NCBI GenBank assembly: GCA_009599575.1
Contig: VWND01000002.1
Span: 496,001-560,000 of the forward strand
Direction: 5' to 3'
Length of the DNA stretch: 64,000 nucleotides
From: Blumeriella jaapii
Lineage: Eukaryota > Ascomycota > Leotiomycetes > Helotiales > Drepanopezizaceae
Shown here: one piece after another, positions 9,080-19,437 of the stretch
Numbering within the stretch: position 1 is the stretch's first letter
Layout of the letters: each line of letters opens with the position of its first letter
Translations under genes and position numbers: made by a program
The notes under the pieces: generated by a model
Told to the model about the DNA's origin: nothing
Databases searched by the model: none
The model's input: the letters and a program-made list of their open reading frames with translations, nothing else

Positions 9080-12077
9080 GCATGGTAGAATGTTATCAAG
9101 CGTAGATACGTTCCTTTTCCAGTGTCTCTCCGCCCTGCACCACCGACTTTTTGCTTCTGCTTCTCTCTTCATCTTTCTACAGAAGTAACTCGTCCTACGC
9201 GAGTTGATGACCCCCGGAAACTTTACATTTCCCCTCCAAACTCTTGTTTCCAAGCCTTGCGTGCCATGTCGAAGTCATGATTCCGCCTGGGAGGGAGGAC
9301 ATGCATGCATCCCACGACATGAAGTCCTCCTCAGCGACCGACCAACTGAATATCAGCACACACGACACAAGTTCTTATCAAGGTTTCTGCGGTCCCCCAA
9401 CCTACAGTACTTCGACTTCTGCATACCAGCGCTTCATGGCTATTGATTGTCCGGATCTTGGATCCTGGAAGCCAAGCCCAAGCTCACCGACCTCTCAAGG
9501 TCGCCGTGTCACCTCGTTCGTATCTACAGTATGTGCTTCGGGTGGGGGGTGTCTTTTGGTTGCGTTCCGAGTTCTCTTGTACTGTACAGTACAGTACAGT
9601 AGCTCGTCACTTGTGTCGATGAGCACGCCTGTCTCCATCGATCGCGACCCGCCAGGCATACAGTCGGTGATGGCCTTATTGCTCATGATGATGTTCATGA
9701 TGATGTTCCTTTCACTTGACACTGGAAGAAGAAGCTACCGGACCACAGCACCGCACCAGCCACACTTCCACGCAAGGCCCCCACCTCGAAACTTTGCGAT
9801 AAGTCTGTATGTACAGTAAACACTCATACTGTGTGTAGTGTACATACACATACACTGTACATACCTACACATACATTACATACAGCACAGTAGCAGCGGA
9901 GCGGAGCGGCCAGGCGCATGCATGTCTCAAACTCTATGCGCCATCCGTGCCACCACTGGCGCTGCTCGCGTGATGAATTTCCACAATCGTCGAGCATGTC
10001 GGTGCTCCGTCCTCGCTCTCATGGCTCGGGCAGTCCCGGCCTTATCTACAGTACACATACACACTGGATGTGCTTCAGTCACCGTCCAGCACTGTGCAGC
10101 ACAGTCACTTGCAATGCTTCCCCCGACAGGGAATCGAAGGCTTCCGGATCCTGACAGCGAGCTACCCGCCGACGAGCAATGGCCGGCGGTGGAGGATGCT
10201 ACTGTATGTATGTACATCCTGTACCCGTGCATCTCCACTCTCCCACTCGAACATCTGGCCCAGCGTTCCGAGACCGAGAACTTGGAGATTATTGATTACA
10301 TCATGTCTGTCCTTTAGCTCCCTTCAGCCTCGGCGGTCCGCCATGTACAGTACAGTAGGTAAGTACACATACAGTACACTACTGTACCGTGTGTATTGAT
10401 TGAACTGTAACCGTACAAGCGAGAGCGGCTGACGGACGCGGGGTCGCGAGAAAGAACTTCGCTACTGCATATACAATACAGTATAGGTAGGTACCTACCT
10501 AGGTAGGTAGGTACCTATGTACAGTACTGTAAGTATCTCTGCACCCAACGGTCGCAATACACACTATTTTAGAGGCGGGATTGTCCGTAGCGGAGAGCAT
10601 TGGACGGGTCATCATCATGATGTGTTTTCCGCGAGATCGGGATCTGCTCTTCATTGGGAGGAGCGTGAGTGCGACAGTATGTATGTACATTACGGTACTG
10701 TACATACAGTACGAGCCATTGGATGTGTCTGTCTGCTGTGTACGCTCTCGTGTGCGACTGTGCCGTGCCGTACGACAGACAGCTTGTGATGCTTCACAGA
10801 CACTCCTGCGGTCTCGCACCACAGCTCTACGTACAGTACCTCGGGAATTGCTGTACAGTACCTAGGTATCTACAGTACATGCGGCACAGTACTCTTGAAC
10901 GAAGAGCTAAAACTGGACGATGTACGCCGGTTTGGCGCTTCGCCTGCCGAGTCGCAGGAAGTACAGCACATACACGCGAAGCGATCCTTTTATGGGCATG
11001 GCTGGACTCCTTGAAGAGAGGAATTCGTGCCATGGACCGCGATGAAGCGTGAAGCGGCATCTCGGACCGACATGCACATTGAGGGTGCACCACTGCGTTA
11101 TGGGGAGTAGGAAGCAGCAGGAAAGGCAAAGTCGTCACTCGATGTGCTCTTTGTATGTATGTGTGTAGGTATGTATATACTGTACATACTGGATGTACAG
11201 TATGAAGAAAAACTGTACAGTACTCTGTAGAGGTACTGTACAGATACTGTACAGATACAGTACGTACGGTAAAGATACAGCACATAGATTGGGACTGGGC
11301 TACAATACGCCACGCGGTTCCTCGAGACAGCATCATCCATGCCCACGGGAAGCATCGCCGCCACGTCCCAAATTAGGGAATTAGTGAGAGTGGTATTGCT
11401 GCGTAGAGGTAGTACAGACCGTACAGACGGTCGTAGCATGATTGCCTTTAATATGATCTTTTCCTCGTTGCGCCACACCACTGGTCTGTATGCGTTGCGA
11501 GGAGCCAGAGCGAGCCGAAGGCGAAAGAAAACAAACGAATTGCAGTAGGTATCTACAGATACAGGACAGCACTCCACCCACATCCCCTCCTCCGTCCGGA
11601 GCTCGAGCGTGCTACCTGCTTCTTCAACAACAGAACCCCTTGGGTCGACTGCTGCCACTGAAACCATTGCAAGAAACACTTCAGGAACACGGAAAGGAGG
11701 CAATCCGAGCATCCTGAAACCCTGCCGGCCTGTGGCTGCGCTCCAAAGTATCTCGACTTCTACCTGTCAGGCCAAGCAAGTTTCAAATCTCCTGGAACCC
11801 TGCGGGCTCCGCCCAACTGTCTGCGTCTGCGTTTCCATCACATCGCCATCTGCTGCATCTGAGCTGCATCGGAGCTGCGTCTGAAGCCGGGTCCCCAATC
11901 TTGGCCCTCCCCTCCCCCCTCCACCCCCATTATTTCGAGCTTCGGGACAGCCGCGTCCGCGGTTTCTAGTACAAAGGCAGGCCGGGTCCCGATCGCAAGC
12001 CTCGACCGTCCTCCGCAGCACCGAAAGCCTCGTTTCCGTCCCAGCCTGCCAACCGGTCTGCACGTCGTCAAGAAGGC

Positions 12078-13637
12078 ATGAAGTACAGCGAGAGATTTCG
12101 GAAGGAATCGGTGCCACAATGGCGGGCATGTAAGTGGCCAGCGCCCCTCACACCTCCAGCCAGCATACTGACAGCTCGTCGCAGTCAACGTCGACTACGT
12201 CGAGTTGAAGAACATGATCAAGCAGAACACGACGCGCACCCACGGCCAGGCCATGGCGATCCCCGGACAGGTCGACCCGAGTTTGGACAAGTTTGAGAAG
12301 GACTTCTTCCACGAGCTGAAGAACCAGCACCACCGGGTCGATCTGTTTGTGAAGAGCAAGGCCGACGAGTTCTCGCACCGTCTGGGTAGGTCTGGAATCA
12401 GGGAGGGTATGCGGAGACTCGCTGACTGCGCTGCAGCTGCTCTCCAGAAGCAGGTTTCCAAGTTAATCGGCCGAACGAATCGACGGAAAGGCGACCCGAT
12501 ATCCAACGAACAGCAACGCAAGTTTATAATCTACAATGATCGGATCGAGCGGTAGGACAGGGCCCAGCACCATTTCAGCGAACCTATACTCATGCGCGTA
12601 TCTAGGTGCGGGGAGGACATCGCCGCTCTTCAGCGCTTTGTCGAGGCCCAGCGCACGGCGTTCAGGAAGATCACCAAGAAGTACCAGGTGAGCATGGGAT
12701 GCTGCGTACCTCGTGGGCGCCGGCTGACTTCGGTGGGACAGAAATGGACAGGCTCAGCAAGGCTTGGAGACCGATTCGACTTTGAGGTGAAGAACATGCC
12801 TGACAGTTTTACCAAATACGATTTCGAGGATTTGCTATCACAATATCAATTAATCTCAGCCAGCTTACGCTCCACTACGCCGCAACTCCTCAGCGTGAAC
12901 ACAAGCCCCGGTTCCTCGAGGCGGCCCTCCCGAAGATCGAGCACCCAGATCCCGATGCAACAGGCACCGCAGGCATACTGGAACGAATATGACCACGGAA
13001 GCGAGGCAGAGGAGGACGAGCCCTTCACCATCTACGTGAATCCCGACTCGGATTCGTTCCCCGGCGCGAAGACGGTGGAGTATGTTCTCGAGAAGGTAAA
13101 CGGCCCATTTCGAGCATGAAGAACTGGTTCAGCCCCGGCACATCACCTAGGCCCGAGGAGCGACCACTGCTGGCCACGAGGGACAGCTATTTCAGCAGTG
13201 TCATCAGCGAGCAGAACAGCCCCATGGACACGGATGCCGAGGAGGATGCCTATCCCTCCTCCAACGACTTCCCCGCCGGGTACGCAGCGCACTACGCCAC
13301 ATTCCCCAGCATTGGCGACCAGAGGTTCTCGCGCAGCAGGGAGTCTTGGCTGTTTCGCATCACCCTTGGCTCGTACGCTGCATCGCTCGTCCTCATTTTC
13401 ATCACCAGCATTCTATTCTCGACAGGCAAGCGCAAGCTCAAGGTTGAGGTCGATGCGGGGGCCGTCGCTGGCTGTGTGGCGAGCCTGTGTTTTGCGCTCG
13501 GCGGGATCATGGCCGCGCTGTGCCGCAAGGAGAAGCTGGGCTGGCTACACACGACGTGTGTCTGGGTCGGCTTCATGGGATTGTTCGCTCTAAACCTCAT
13601 GCTCCTCTTCTTGGTGTTGAGCAACATCCGCAACTAG
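12078..13637 (+). CDS. SPX-domain protein with three C-terminal membrane helices
   Basis: A likely sensor of inositol pyrophosphate and phosphate on a membrane, probably vacuolar (inferred from VTC-type relatives). Exons 12078-12129, 12185-12385, 12437-12551, 12606-12687 and 12742 onward; introns 55, 51, 54 and 54 bp. The start MKYSERFRKESVPQW is the usual SPX opening. The SPX domain continues with NVDYVELKNMIK, FEKDFFHELKNQHHRVDLFV, CGEDIAALQRFVEAQRTAFRKI and the helix KKYQKWTGS. A Ser/Arg linker and YATFPSIGDQRFSRSRES follow. Three hydrophobic segments close it (SYAASLVLIFITSILF, AGAVAGCVASLCFALGGIM, TCVWVGFMGLFALNLMLLFL). No polyphosphate-polymerase domain is present. Between 13080 and 13150 the frame changes. 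Either one base is missing in the CCC at 13104-13106, joining ...EKVNG to MKNWFSPG, or an unpredicted intron lies there (for example 13080-13132). Confidence 0.85.
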
Positions 13638-14426
13638 AGAAACCTACGGAACGAGATCGACCGGAACTTGCGAACGAGGACCCGCGACGGACAGATACAT
13701 TCACTCGCTCGCTCACCCACCCGCCCACTCACCCACTCACCCACTCACCCACTCACTCACTCACTCATAAATTGAATCGAACATGATACGGATTCCGCGC
13801 CACCGACATCTCCCCGCGACGGACGGGACGCACGCTCGACGATCCCCCGGCGTTTCACTCCGACGGCGTATTTAGGGTTGCGTTGCTTGATTGCACGCGC
13901 GCACACACACACACATACACACACGTAGACTCTTTCTTCCTTCCTTTTGTGCTGGGCGGATCTGGGCGGCGCTGGGCTGTATATACTCGTTCCGCGTCAC
14001 GGACGTATACATATCTGGCGGAGGGGCTGGGTGTCTTGGGAGTTCCACTGCATAGCCAGGAAGGCTGGCTGGCTGGTTGGTCATAACCTTCTAACTTTCT
14101 TTTTGGGCGGCGTCGACGGCGCGATGGGATGGGATCGGAGCGGATAGAGAAAGAGAGGGTGGCTGGCTACAGTAGCAAGCCGCGACCCACGACGTAACGC
14201 CCGCAGAGTAAGTAATTGGAGCACGCCTGGATTGTATATATACATAATGAATGAAGGGCCGCTGTGGATCGGAGACTGTTGCTGTACTGTTCTCGTCTCG
14301 GTAGGTGAGTAAGAAACGAGTGGCGCAAGCCAAATGTGATTTGATTTTTTGTCTAGTGATGTTCGCTTAGCATCTCCCTTTTCAGCCTCACCGTCCTGGC
14401 TCATCTCTCTTCCTCCTCTCTCCCAT
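13638..14426. other. Intergenic between convergent genes
   Basis: The shared 3' side of the SPX and SDR genes. It contains an ACTC/CACC-rich simple repeat (about 13710-13770) and a short CA repeat near 13903-13924. I see no gene. Confidence 0.6.
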
Positions 14427-15705
14427 CTACGAGCCGACAATGACGCCTCCGTTGGGATGTAAGCTCTGCCCCGAGATGAAGCTGCTATCGGCGCTCGCCA
14501 AGAACACAAAGCAGGTCGCGACCTCGCTCGGCTGTCCGGGCCGGCCCATCGGACTCGTGAACTCCTTCTGCGCCTTCTCGTTCATGGTGGCCGGGATGAG
14601 TGGCGTCCAGATCGGGCCCGGACAGACGGCGTTGACGCGGATGCCGTGCGAGATCTGTTGGTTGGAGAGGGCCCGCGTGAAGGCGACGATGGCGCCCTTC
14701 GTGGACGTGTCTGGGTGTGTGGCGGGCATGTGAGCCATTGGCTTTGAGGAGGGGAAGGAAGGATAGATGGCGATAGGGCTTTGAGAGGGTGGTACTTACA
14801 GTCGAGGAGATCGGGGCGGCCGATGTAGGCGTTGACGGAGGCGCAGGTAATGATGGTGTCGCCGCGGGACATGTGGGGGAGGGCGTACTTGGAGAGGTAG
14901 AAGAATGGGTGGATATTGGTGTCGAAGGTCTTGATCCATTGCTCCCTGGGCCCTCGCATCAGCACTCTTCATTCACCTTCCCTTCTCTGTCGCACCCAAG
15001 CGCGGATCACTTACTCGCTCAGCTCCGCGATTGTCTCCTTCATCATCTGGAAACCGTGGTTGAGCACCAGCACGTTGATGCCCCCCATCGTCTTCAGGGC
15101 CTCCTCAACCACGCTCTTGCACTTGGCCGCCTCCCGCAGGTCCGCCTGGATCAGGTGCAGCTTGCCTCCCTTCTCGCCGACCAGCTTCTTGGTCTCCTGC
15201 GCGTCTTTCTCTTCCTCGGGGGTGTAAACGATGGTGGATTCGGCCCCTTCCATGGCGTAGAGGATGGCTACCGCGCGCCCGATGCCCGAGTCACCGCCGG
15301 TGATGAGGGCTTTCTTGCCTTTGACTGAGGTCACATGGGAGGTGAGCAATCTGAATTTAGTCTACATTGGCGTTTGGGAGAGCACAAGAGGGATAGGTGC
15401 GTGAAGGGGGCTAGAGAAGGGAGAAGGTAGAAGGGAGAAGGGAGAATGGCGAATGGAGAAAACACATACGCTTGGAGGCTGCCTGGTATGGCTGATAGCC
15501 GCCCGAAGAAGTGGGCAGCTGATCATTGACTGGGTCCGGCCCGGCCATCTCATGTTGCTTTCCTGGGGCAGACTGGTGGGAGACGGGGACCGAGTGTCCT
15601 GTAGCATCGCATTAGAACTCATCCGAGACTCCAGAGTGGCAATCGGGTGATGCGGGAGAAGGAAGAAAGCCTACCCTGCTCGAATTGAGAATCGGGCCCT
15701 GCCAT
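14427..15705 (-). CDS. Short-chain dehydrogenase/reductase (SDR)
   Basis: An NAD(P)-dependent oxidoreductase of the group annotated as glucose/ribitol-dehydrogenase-like SDRs; the substrate is unknown. Five exons on the minus strand: 15705-15675, 15598-15470, 15324-15015, 14945-14800 and 14710-14427. Introns are 76, 145, 69 and 89 bp and all junction phases agree. The product is 299 aa. The N-terminal extension contains GPDPVNDQLPTSSGGYQPY, as in homologues. The Rossmann motif is ALITGGDSGIGRA, the middle has LVLNHGFQ and FDTNIHPFFYLSKYALPHM, the catalytic Ser is in CASVNAYIGRPDLLD, and the YxxxK pair is in YTSTKGA. The C-terminus SFISGQSLHPNGGVIVGS is also typical. NHG replaces the common NNAG motif. 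The gene is intact, and the start was chosen because exon 1 opens with MAGPDSQFEQG directly before a good donor. Confidence 0.92.
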
Positions 15706-16858
15706 TGTACGTGCTGAACGTGATTGAGGATTGAGTGAGGGAACTGTCTACGTTTTTGAGGTGTGAGCTGACGGCCGTGGTGATTGTGGTGATTGTGGTG
15801 GTGGTGGTTGTAGTTGTGGTTGTGGTTGTGGTGGTGGTTGTGGTTGTGGTGATTGTGGTGGTGGTGGTAGTTGAAAGGACAAACGGCGTAGCGCTCTTTC
15901 CTTAAATGCCACACGTCATTCGGTCGCGCCTGCATGCGCCCGCCTTCGGGGTCCGTCTTTTCCCCCACAGGACGAGCCGGAGGGAGTGCGCCGTGTGAAT
16001 ATCGTGAAGAGCTAAAGTACCGTACCGTACCGTACTGACTGGAGTCGGATCCGAGACATCGGTCCACACGGCAAGAGGAAAGTCGTACAGAGGGGGGGAG
16101 AATGCAGGTTTTCATTCCATGCTGCTCGCTCAACAGACGTCATGTTGTCGCGACTCGAGACTCTCTTGGTGGGGTCGGCCGATAGGACTGTACTGTACAT
16201 ACAGACGACATTGTTGACACGACAAGCGAAAGCGGCAGCCAAAACACAAGAACACAAGTCTCCTGGCAAGGATGGAAAACCTGCAAAACCAATCGCTCCC
16301 AAATCCAAATGATCCAAACTGCTCTTGAAGCCCGCAAGTCCAGAGGTGCCAACTGCTGATTGAACCGGGGGGTTCTACTGTACTGTACTGTACATATCGA
16401 ATCTCATTGAGGTGTCCTCGGTTACTCATCAGTGCCCACTAGTTCGATCGGAGACGACCTGCCCAATCATGCCATCCCGCCCCTACACGGCTGGTGTGTT
16501 GGCTTGTGGCTATTTATTGTACTGAGGGTAGGAAAACAATGAATGCACAAAGCTTTGTCCGATTCCTACACGCACGTGGTTGCGGCCTGCGAACAGCTTC
16601 ACCTTCAATCACGACGTCCGATTGTGCAAGTTCGTTTGCTTTTGCATGGCGCGGTGCGCGTTCCTTGGTTTTCTCGAGTTGCCGCCTTGCGTAACCGACC
16701 CGTGTGCATGGCATCAATCGGGTTTATCTACAGTCGTCAATGCGATGTCATGGATGCACCGGAAACTACCCGAGAACAAACACGCTTTTCTTCTTTTTTT
16801 CTCTTCTTTCTTTCTAGACGAGCCTTTATGCTTTGTCTATTTATCTATCTATCTATCT

Positions 16859-16889
<31 letters not shown>

Positions 16890-17383
16890 AATCTATCTAT
16901 CAATCTATCTATCAATCTATCTATCTATCTATCTATCTATCTCCGGTACAAGGGGAAAAGCTCGACGAGTAGACTTGCTCTGGCTTGCGCTTTGTGTTTT
17001 CTTGTTGACATTGCTACATGTCTCCGAACTCGATATTAAGTCAAGTCGCGAGGCGGTCTTGTCGAAAGGTCGAATTCAAAAAAGGGTGAGTTGCATCCAG
17101 GAAGTGACACCAGCCTTGCAGATGATTAGATAGCATGGTGCCACCTACCAGTATACTTGCTTTGACATGTATCTTTGGTTAAAATTCTGGAAATGGTCTC
17201 GAGACCTGGTCTCAGAAGAAGGAGCACTCGTATCAATTACATCCGTTGATTCATCCTGTCATTTGAAGTCTTCTCTGCTTGCCGCCACAAAATTATTACC
17301 TGGGTATCTCGTCGTTAAATCTTACAAGCCACCCACCCATCCATCATCTCGAAGCCATCTGCCCACAGCAGTAATCCAAGCGT
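15706..17383. other. Repeat-bearing intergenic region
   Basis: The SDR promoter plus a gene-poor stretch. It holds a GTGGTT-type simple repeat (about 15776-15872) just upstream of the SDR start, a TACTGTAC cluster (16185-16200 and 16375-16395) and a TCTA/TCAA microsatellite (about 16837-16942). Open frames through the microsatellite are artefacts. No gene is supported. Confidence 0.55.
16837..16942. repeat. TCTA/TCAA tetranucleotide microsatellite
   Basis: About 25 tetranucleotide units mixing TCTA and TCAA. They translate as Tyr-Leu-Ser-Ile or Asn-Gln-Ser-Ile runs in open frames that I reject as genes. Confidence 0.9.
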
Positions 17384-17809
17384 CTAGTACACGCGGTGAG
17401 CACCACGTCCATCAGTGCCATTCATGCGTCTCGTCCCAGCAGCCTGCCATTCATCGACCATCAGCCCACGTTCCCATCGTCACCACAACTGCGAGATCCG
17501 GGAAAAACATACCTTGACACCAGGGCGTCTCATGATGCTCCCCTTGAGCTTCATCATCGCACCCGAGATCTTGTCCCCCAGCGTAGCATGGCGTCTCTGG
17601 CGCACAACGGGCGTCGCCGGGTGGTGGGCGGCAGTCCGCTTGGTGCGGCCGCCCCAGCGCGACGTCCGCACGGGGTGCGCGGAGCCCTGCGCGACGGTCG
17701 TCGTGGTCTTTACGGTGCGCGTTTTGGCATGACGGCCGCGGAGACGGGTCATCAGCGTGGGCTTAGTGGTGCGGGCCACGACCTGGTTGTGGGTGCGGCG
17801 GGTGTGCAT
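17384..17809 (-). CDS. Small basic conserved fungal protein, function unknown
   Basis: Two exons, 17809-17513 and 17443-17384, with a 69-bp intron and phase-0 join, give 118 aa. The product is very rich in Arg, Lys and Thr. It reads MHTRRTHNQVVARTTKPTLM, then TRLRGRHAKTRTVKTTTTV, then LGDKISGAMMKLKGSIMRRP, then AAGTRRMNGTDGRGAHRVY at the end. The GDKISGAMMKLKGS and GTRRMxGTDGRGxHR blocks match a short protein family I remember from many filamentous ascomycetes, with no assigned role. The basic charge would suit nucleic-acid or ribosome contact, but that is inference. I chose the internal Met at 17809 because the 50-odd residues upstream in the open frame look non-conserved. The second exon lies outside the long open frame and is supported only by splice signals and the conserved C-terminus. 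Confidence 0.75.
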
Positions 17810-19437
17810 CTTGCCCGTTGCTTGGTGTGAATGAAGATATGGGTGTGCGTGTGCAGCTGTTGACCGAGAGAGAGGGGTTTTGGTTTGGTTTGTTGGCGAG
17901 GATAGGATCTTGTGCTTCTGCGTTGAGTTGTGAATGGAAAGGGGGCGAAGAAGTGAGGAGCATGGCATGTAGTTATAGTAAGCGCGAGACTCGGATGAGC
18001 TTGATTTGACTTTGAGGTAGGGCAGAAGTCTGGTTCTTTGGGATTGTACGATTCGTGGGATGACGGATGACGGATGACGGTCTCAGAGAAGATCAGGCTG
18101 CCTGCTGGCTGGGATAGAGATGGACCTCTATTCGTAAGGTAGGTAGGGTTGTACTGATTGCACTGGGCCCTTCCAGTGTTTTCGGACGTCATTCTGAGCT
18201 TCTTGCCCAATCAAGACTTGGACTACATGCAGAAGAGCAGTGGTGGGCTGGGATAAGAAGTCATGTTGTTTTGGACCCCTGACACTTCTATTGCTGGCAA
18301 GGGATGATGATGAAAACCTGGCTGTTCTCGCTTGTCTTTGTTGATCTTGGTAGCGGCTGACTACGTCATCGGCTCTTCGCTTCTCGAAATGCCTCCCATC
18401 CTTGAAATCTCATCGTAGAAAGAGACCTCTCTGACAAGGAAGGCTACGAGAAAACAGGACGAGTCCCCATCATCTTTGCCTGAAGTCTATGATAAAAATC
18501 TACATAACCATTCACGTGAATTTAGCTTGGTCTATGGTTTCACCTTTTCTTTTCCCGCGGTCTAGAAAGCAACTTTCAAAAGACATTGAGCTAGCTACAA
18601 GAGTAAGAGATCTGTCTTTAGCCCCCCATTATTTATAGATTACCTCATATCAACATCTGAATTCAAAGCCAAGGTATTGCTGCATCCATATAGGGTCACG
18701 TGTGCCCTTGGAGACCTTTTTCCCCCGCCTCCTTTTCGCGACGACCCTCTAATCTAGTTGACGGTTTCAAAAACAACATCTTGTTTTCGTCAACACATAG
18801 CTTGATCTACAGCCACGTCAAGCAAGTGGCTGGTGAGTGGAAAGTAGTCCGCACTTGGAAAGTTATCTGATTTGGAAGGTACGGGGTGGCTAACGCGTGG
18901 GCACAATTTGGCATGAACTCGATTTTGAATTTTTGCAAAGAGCTAGGCCCCTAAGAACACCGAATCCGAATGCTCAGCTACGTTTGAGAAGAGTTTTTTC
19001 CTGATCAATAATGTCGATGTGACATGATACGTTACGGTATGGCGAGAAACGAACTAGCCACCGGCAGCCACCAAGAAATGAAGAAACACTTTGCGAGCCA
19101 CCTTGAAGAATCTGCTTCCCCTAAAGACAATCTGGAGCATCATTGTAATGGGCGGTGGGGGTCAAATGAGCCACCCATAATCAGCAAAACTAAGGAGGAA
19201 ACAAGCACAAAAGGTCCTCCGGAGTCGCTTCCTCTATCATACATCTATTGCTGCCAAGCAATGGAACCCCAAATCAAAAGAACAAAAAGAAAAGAAAGAT
19301 CCTGGTGCTCGTGCGACTTCCAACACATACCCACGATTCCAAAACGTGAAAATGCGGATTTGGGCGATGAGAGCCAATGTTCTGGTGTCGGGAAGTAAGG
19401 GTATCCGGAAGTAACATGAAGCCAACTTCGCAAGCGC
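17810..19437. other. Intergenic, AT-richer, no gene supported
   Basis: The upstream region of the small basic protein gene plus about 1.2 kb of less GC-rich DNA. A 124-codon forward frame at 19024-19398 has no family resemblance and no splice-supported extension. The TACAGTA words common in other spacers are rare here. Confidence 0.5.

Larger units (their letters stand above)
8428..12077. other. Long repeat-rich intergenic region
   Basis: A 3.65-kb spacer between the divergently transcribed MPP10 and SPX genes. It contains 12-bp tandem repeats, a CTT microsatellite (listed separately) and dense TACAGTA/TACTGTA/GTACTGTAC words from about 9.58 to 11.29 kb, with several CCTAGGTA words near 10.49-10.51 kb. 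Open frames of 60-200 codons occur on both strands but overlap each other, run through the repeats and show no domain. I see no supported gene. Confidence 0.55.

Noticed and set aside
9000..11750. Several 100-200-codon open frames between MPP10 and the SPX gene
   Set aside because: They overlap on opposite strands, run through TACAGTA words and microsatellites (Tyr-Ser-Thr-Val repeats) and show no domains.
15612..16133. His/Asn-rich minus-strand frame of 173 codons
   Set aside because: It is the translation of the GTGGTT simple repeat and overlaps SDR exon 1 and its promoter.
16543..17133. 196-codon frame with Ser-Ile-Tyr-Leu repeats
   Set aside because: It translates the TCTA microsatellite in several frames at once.
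19024..19398. 124-codon forward frame
   Set aside because: It has no family resemblance, splice-supported extension or promoter-like context. It could be real but is unsupported.
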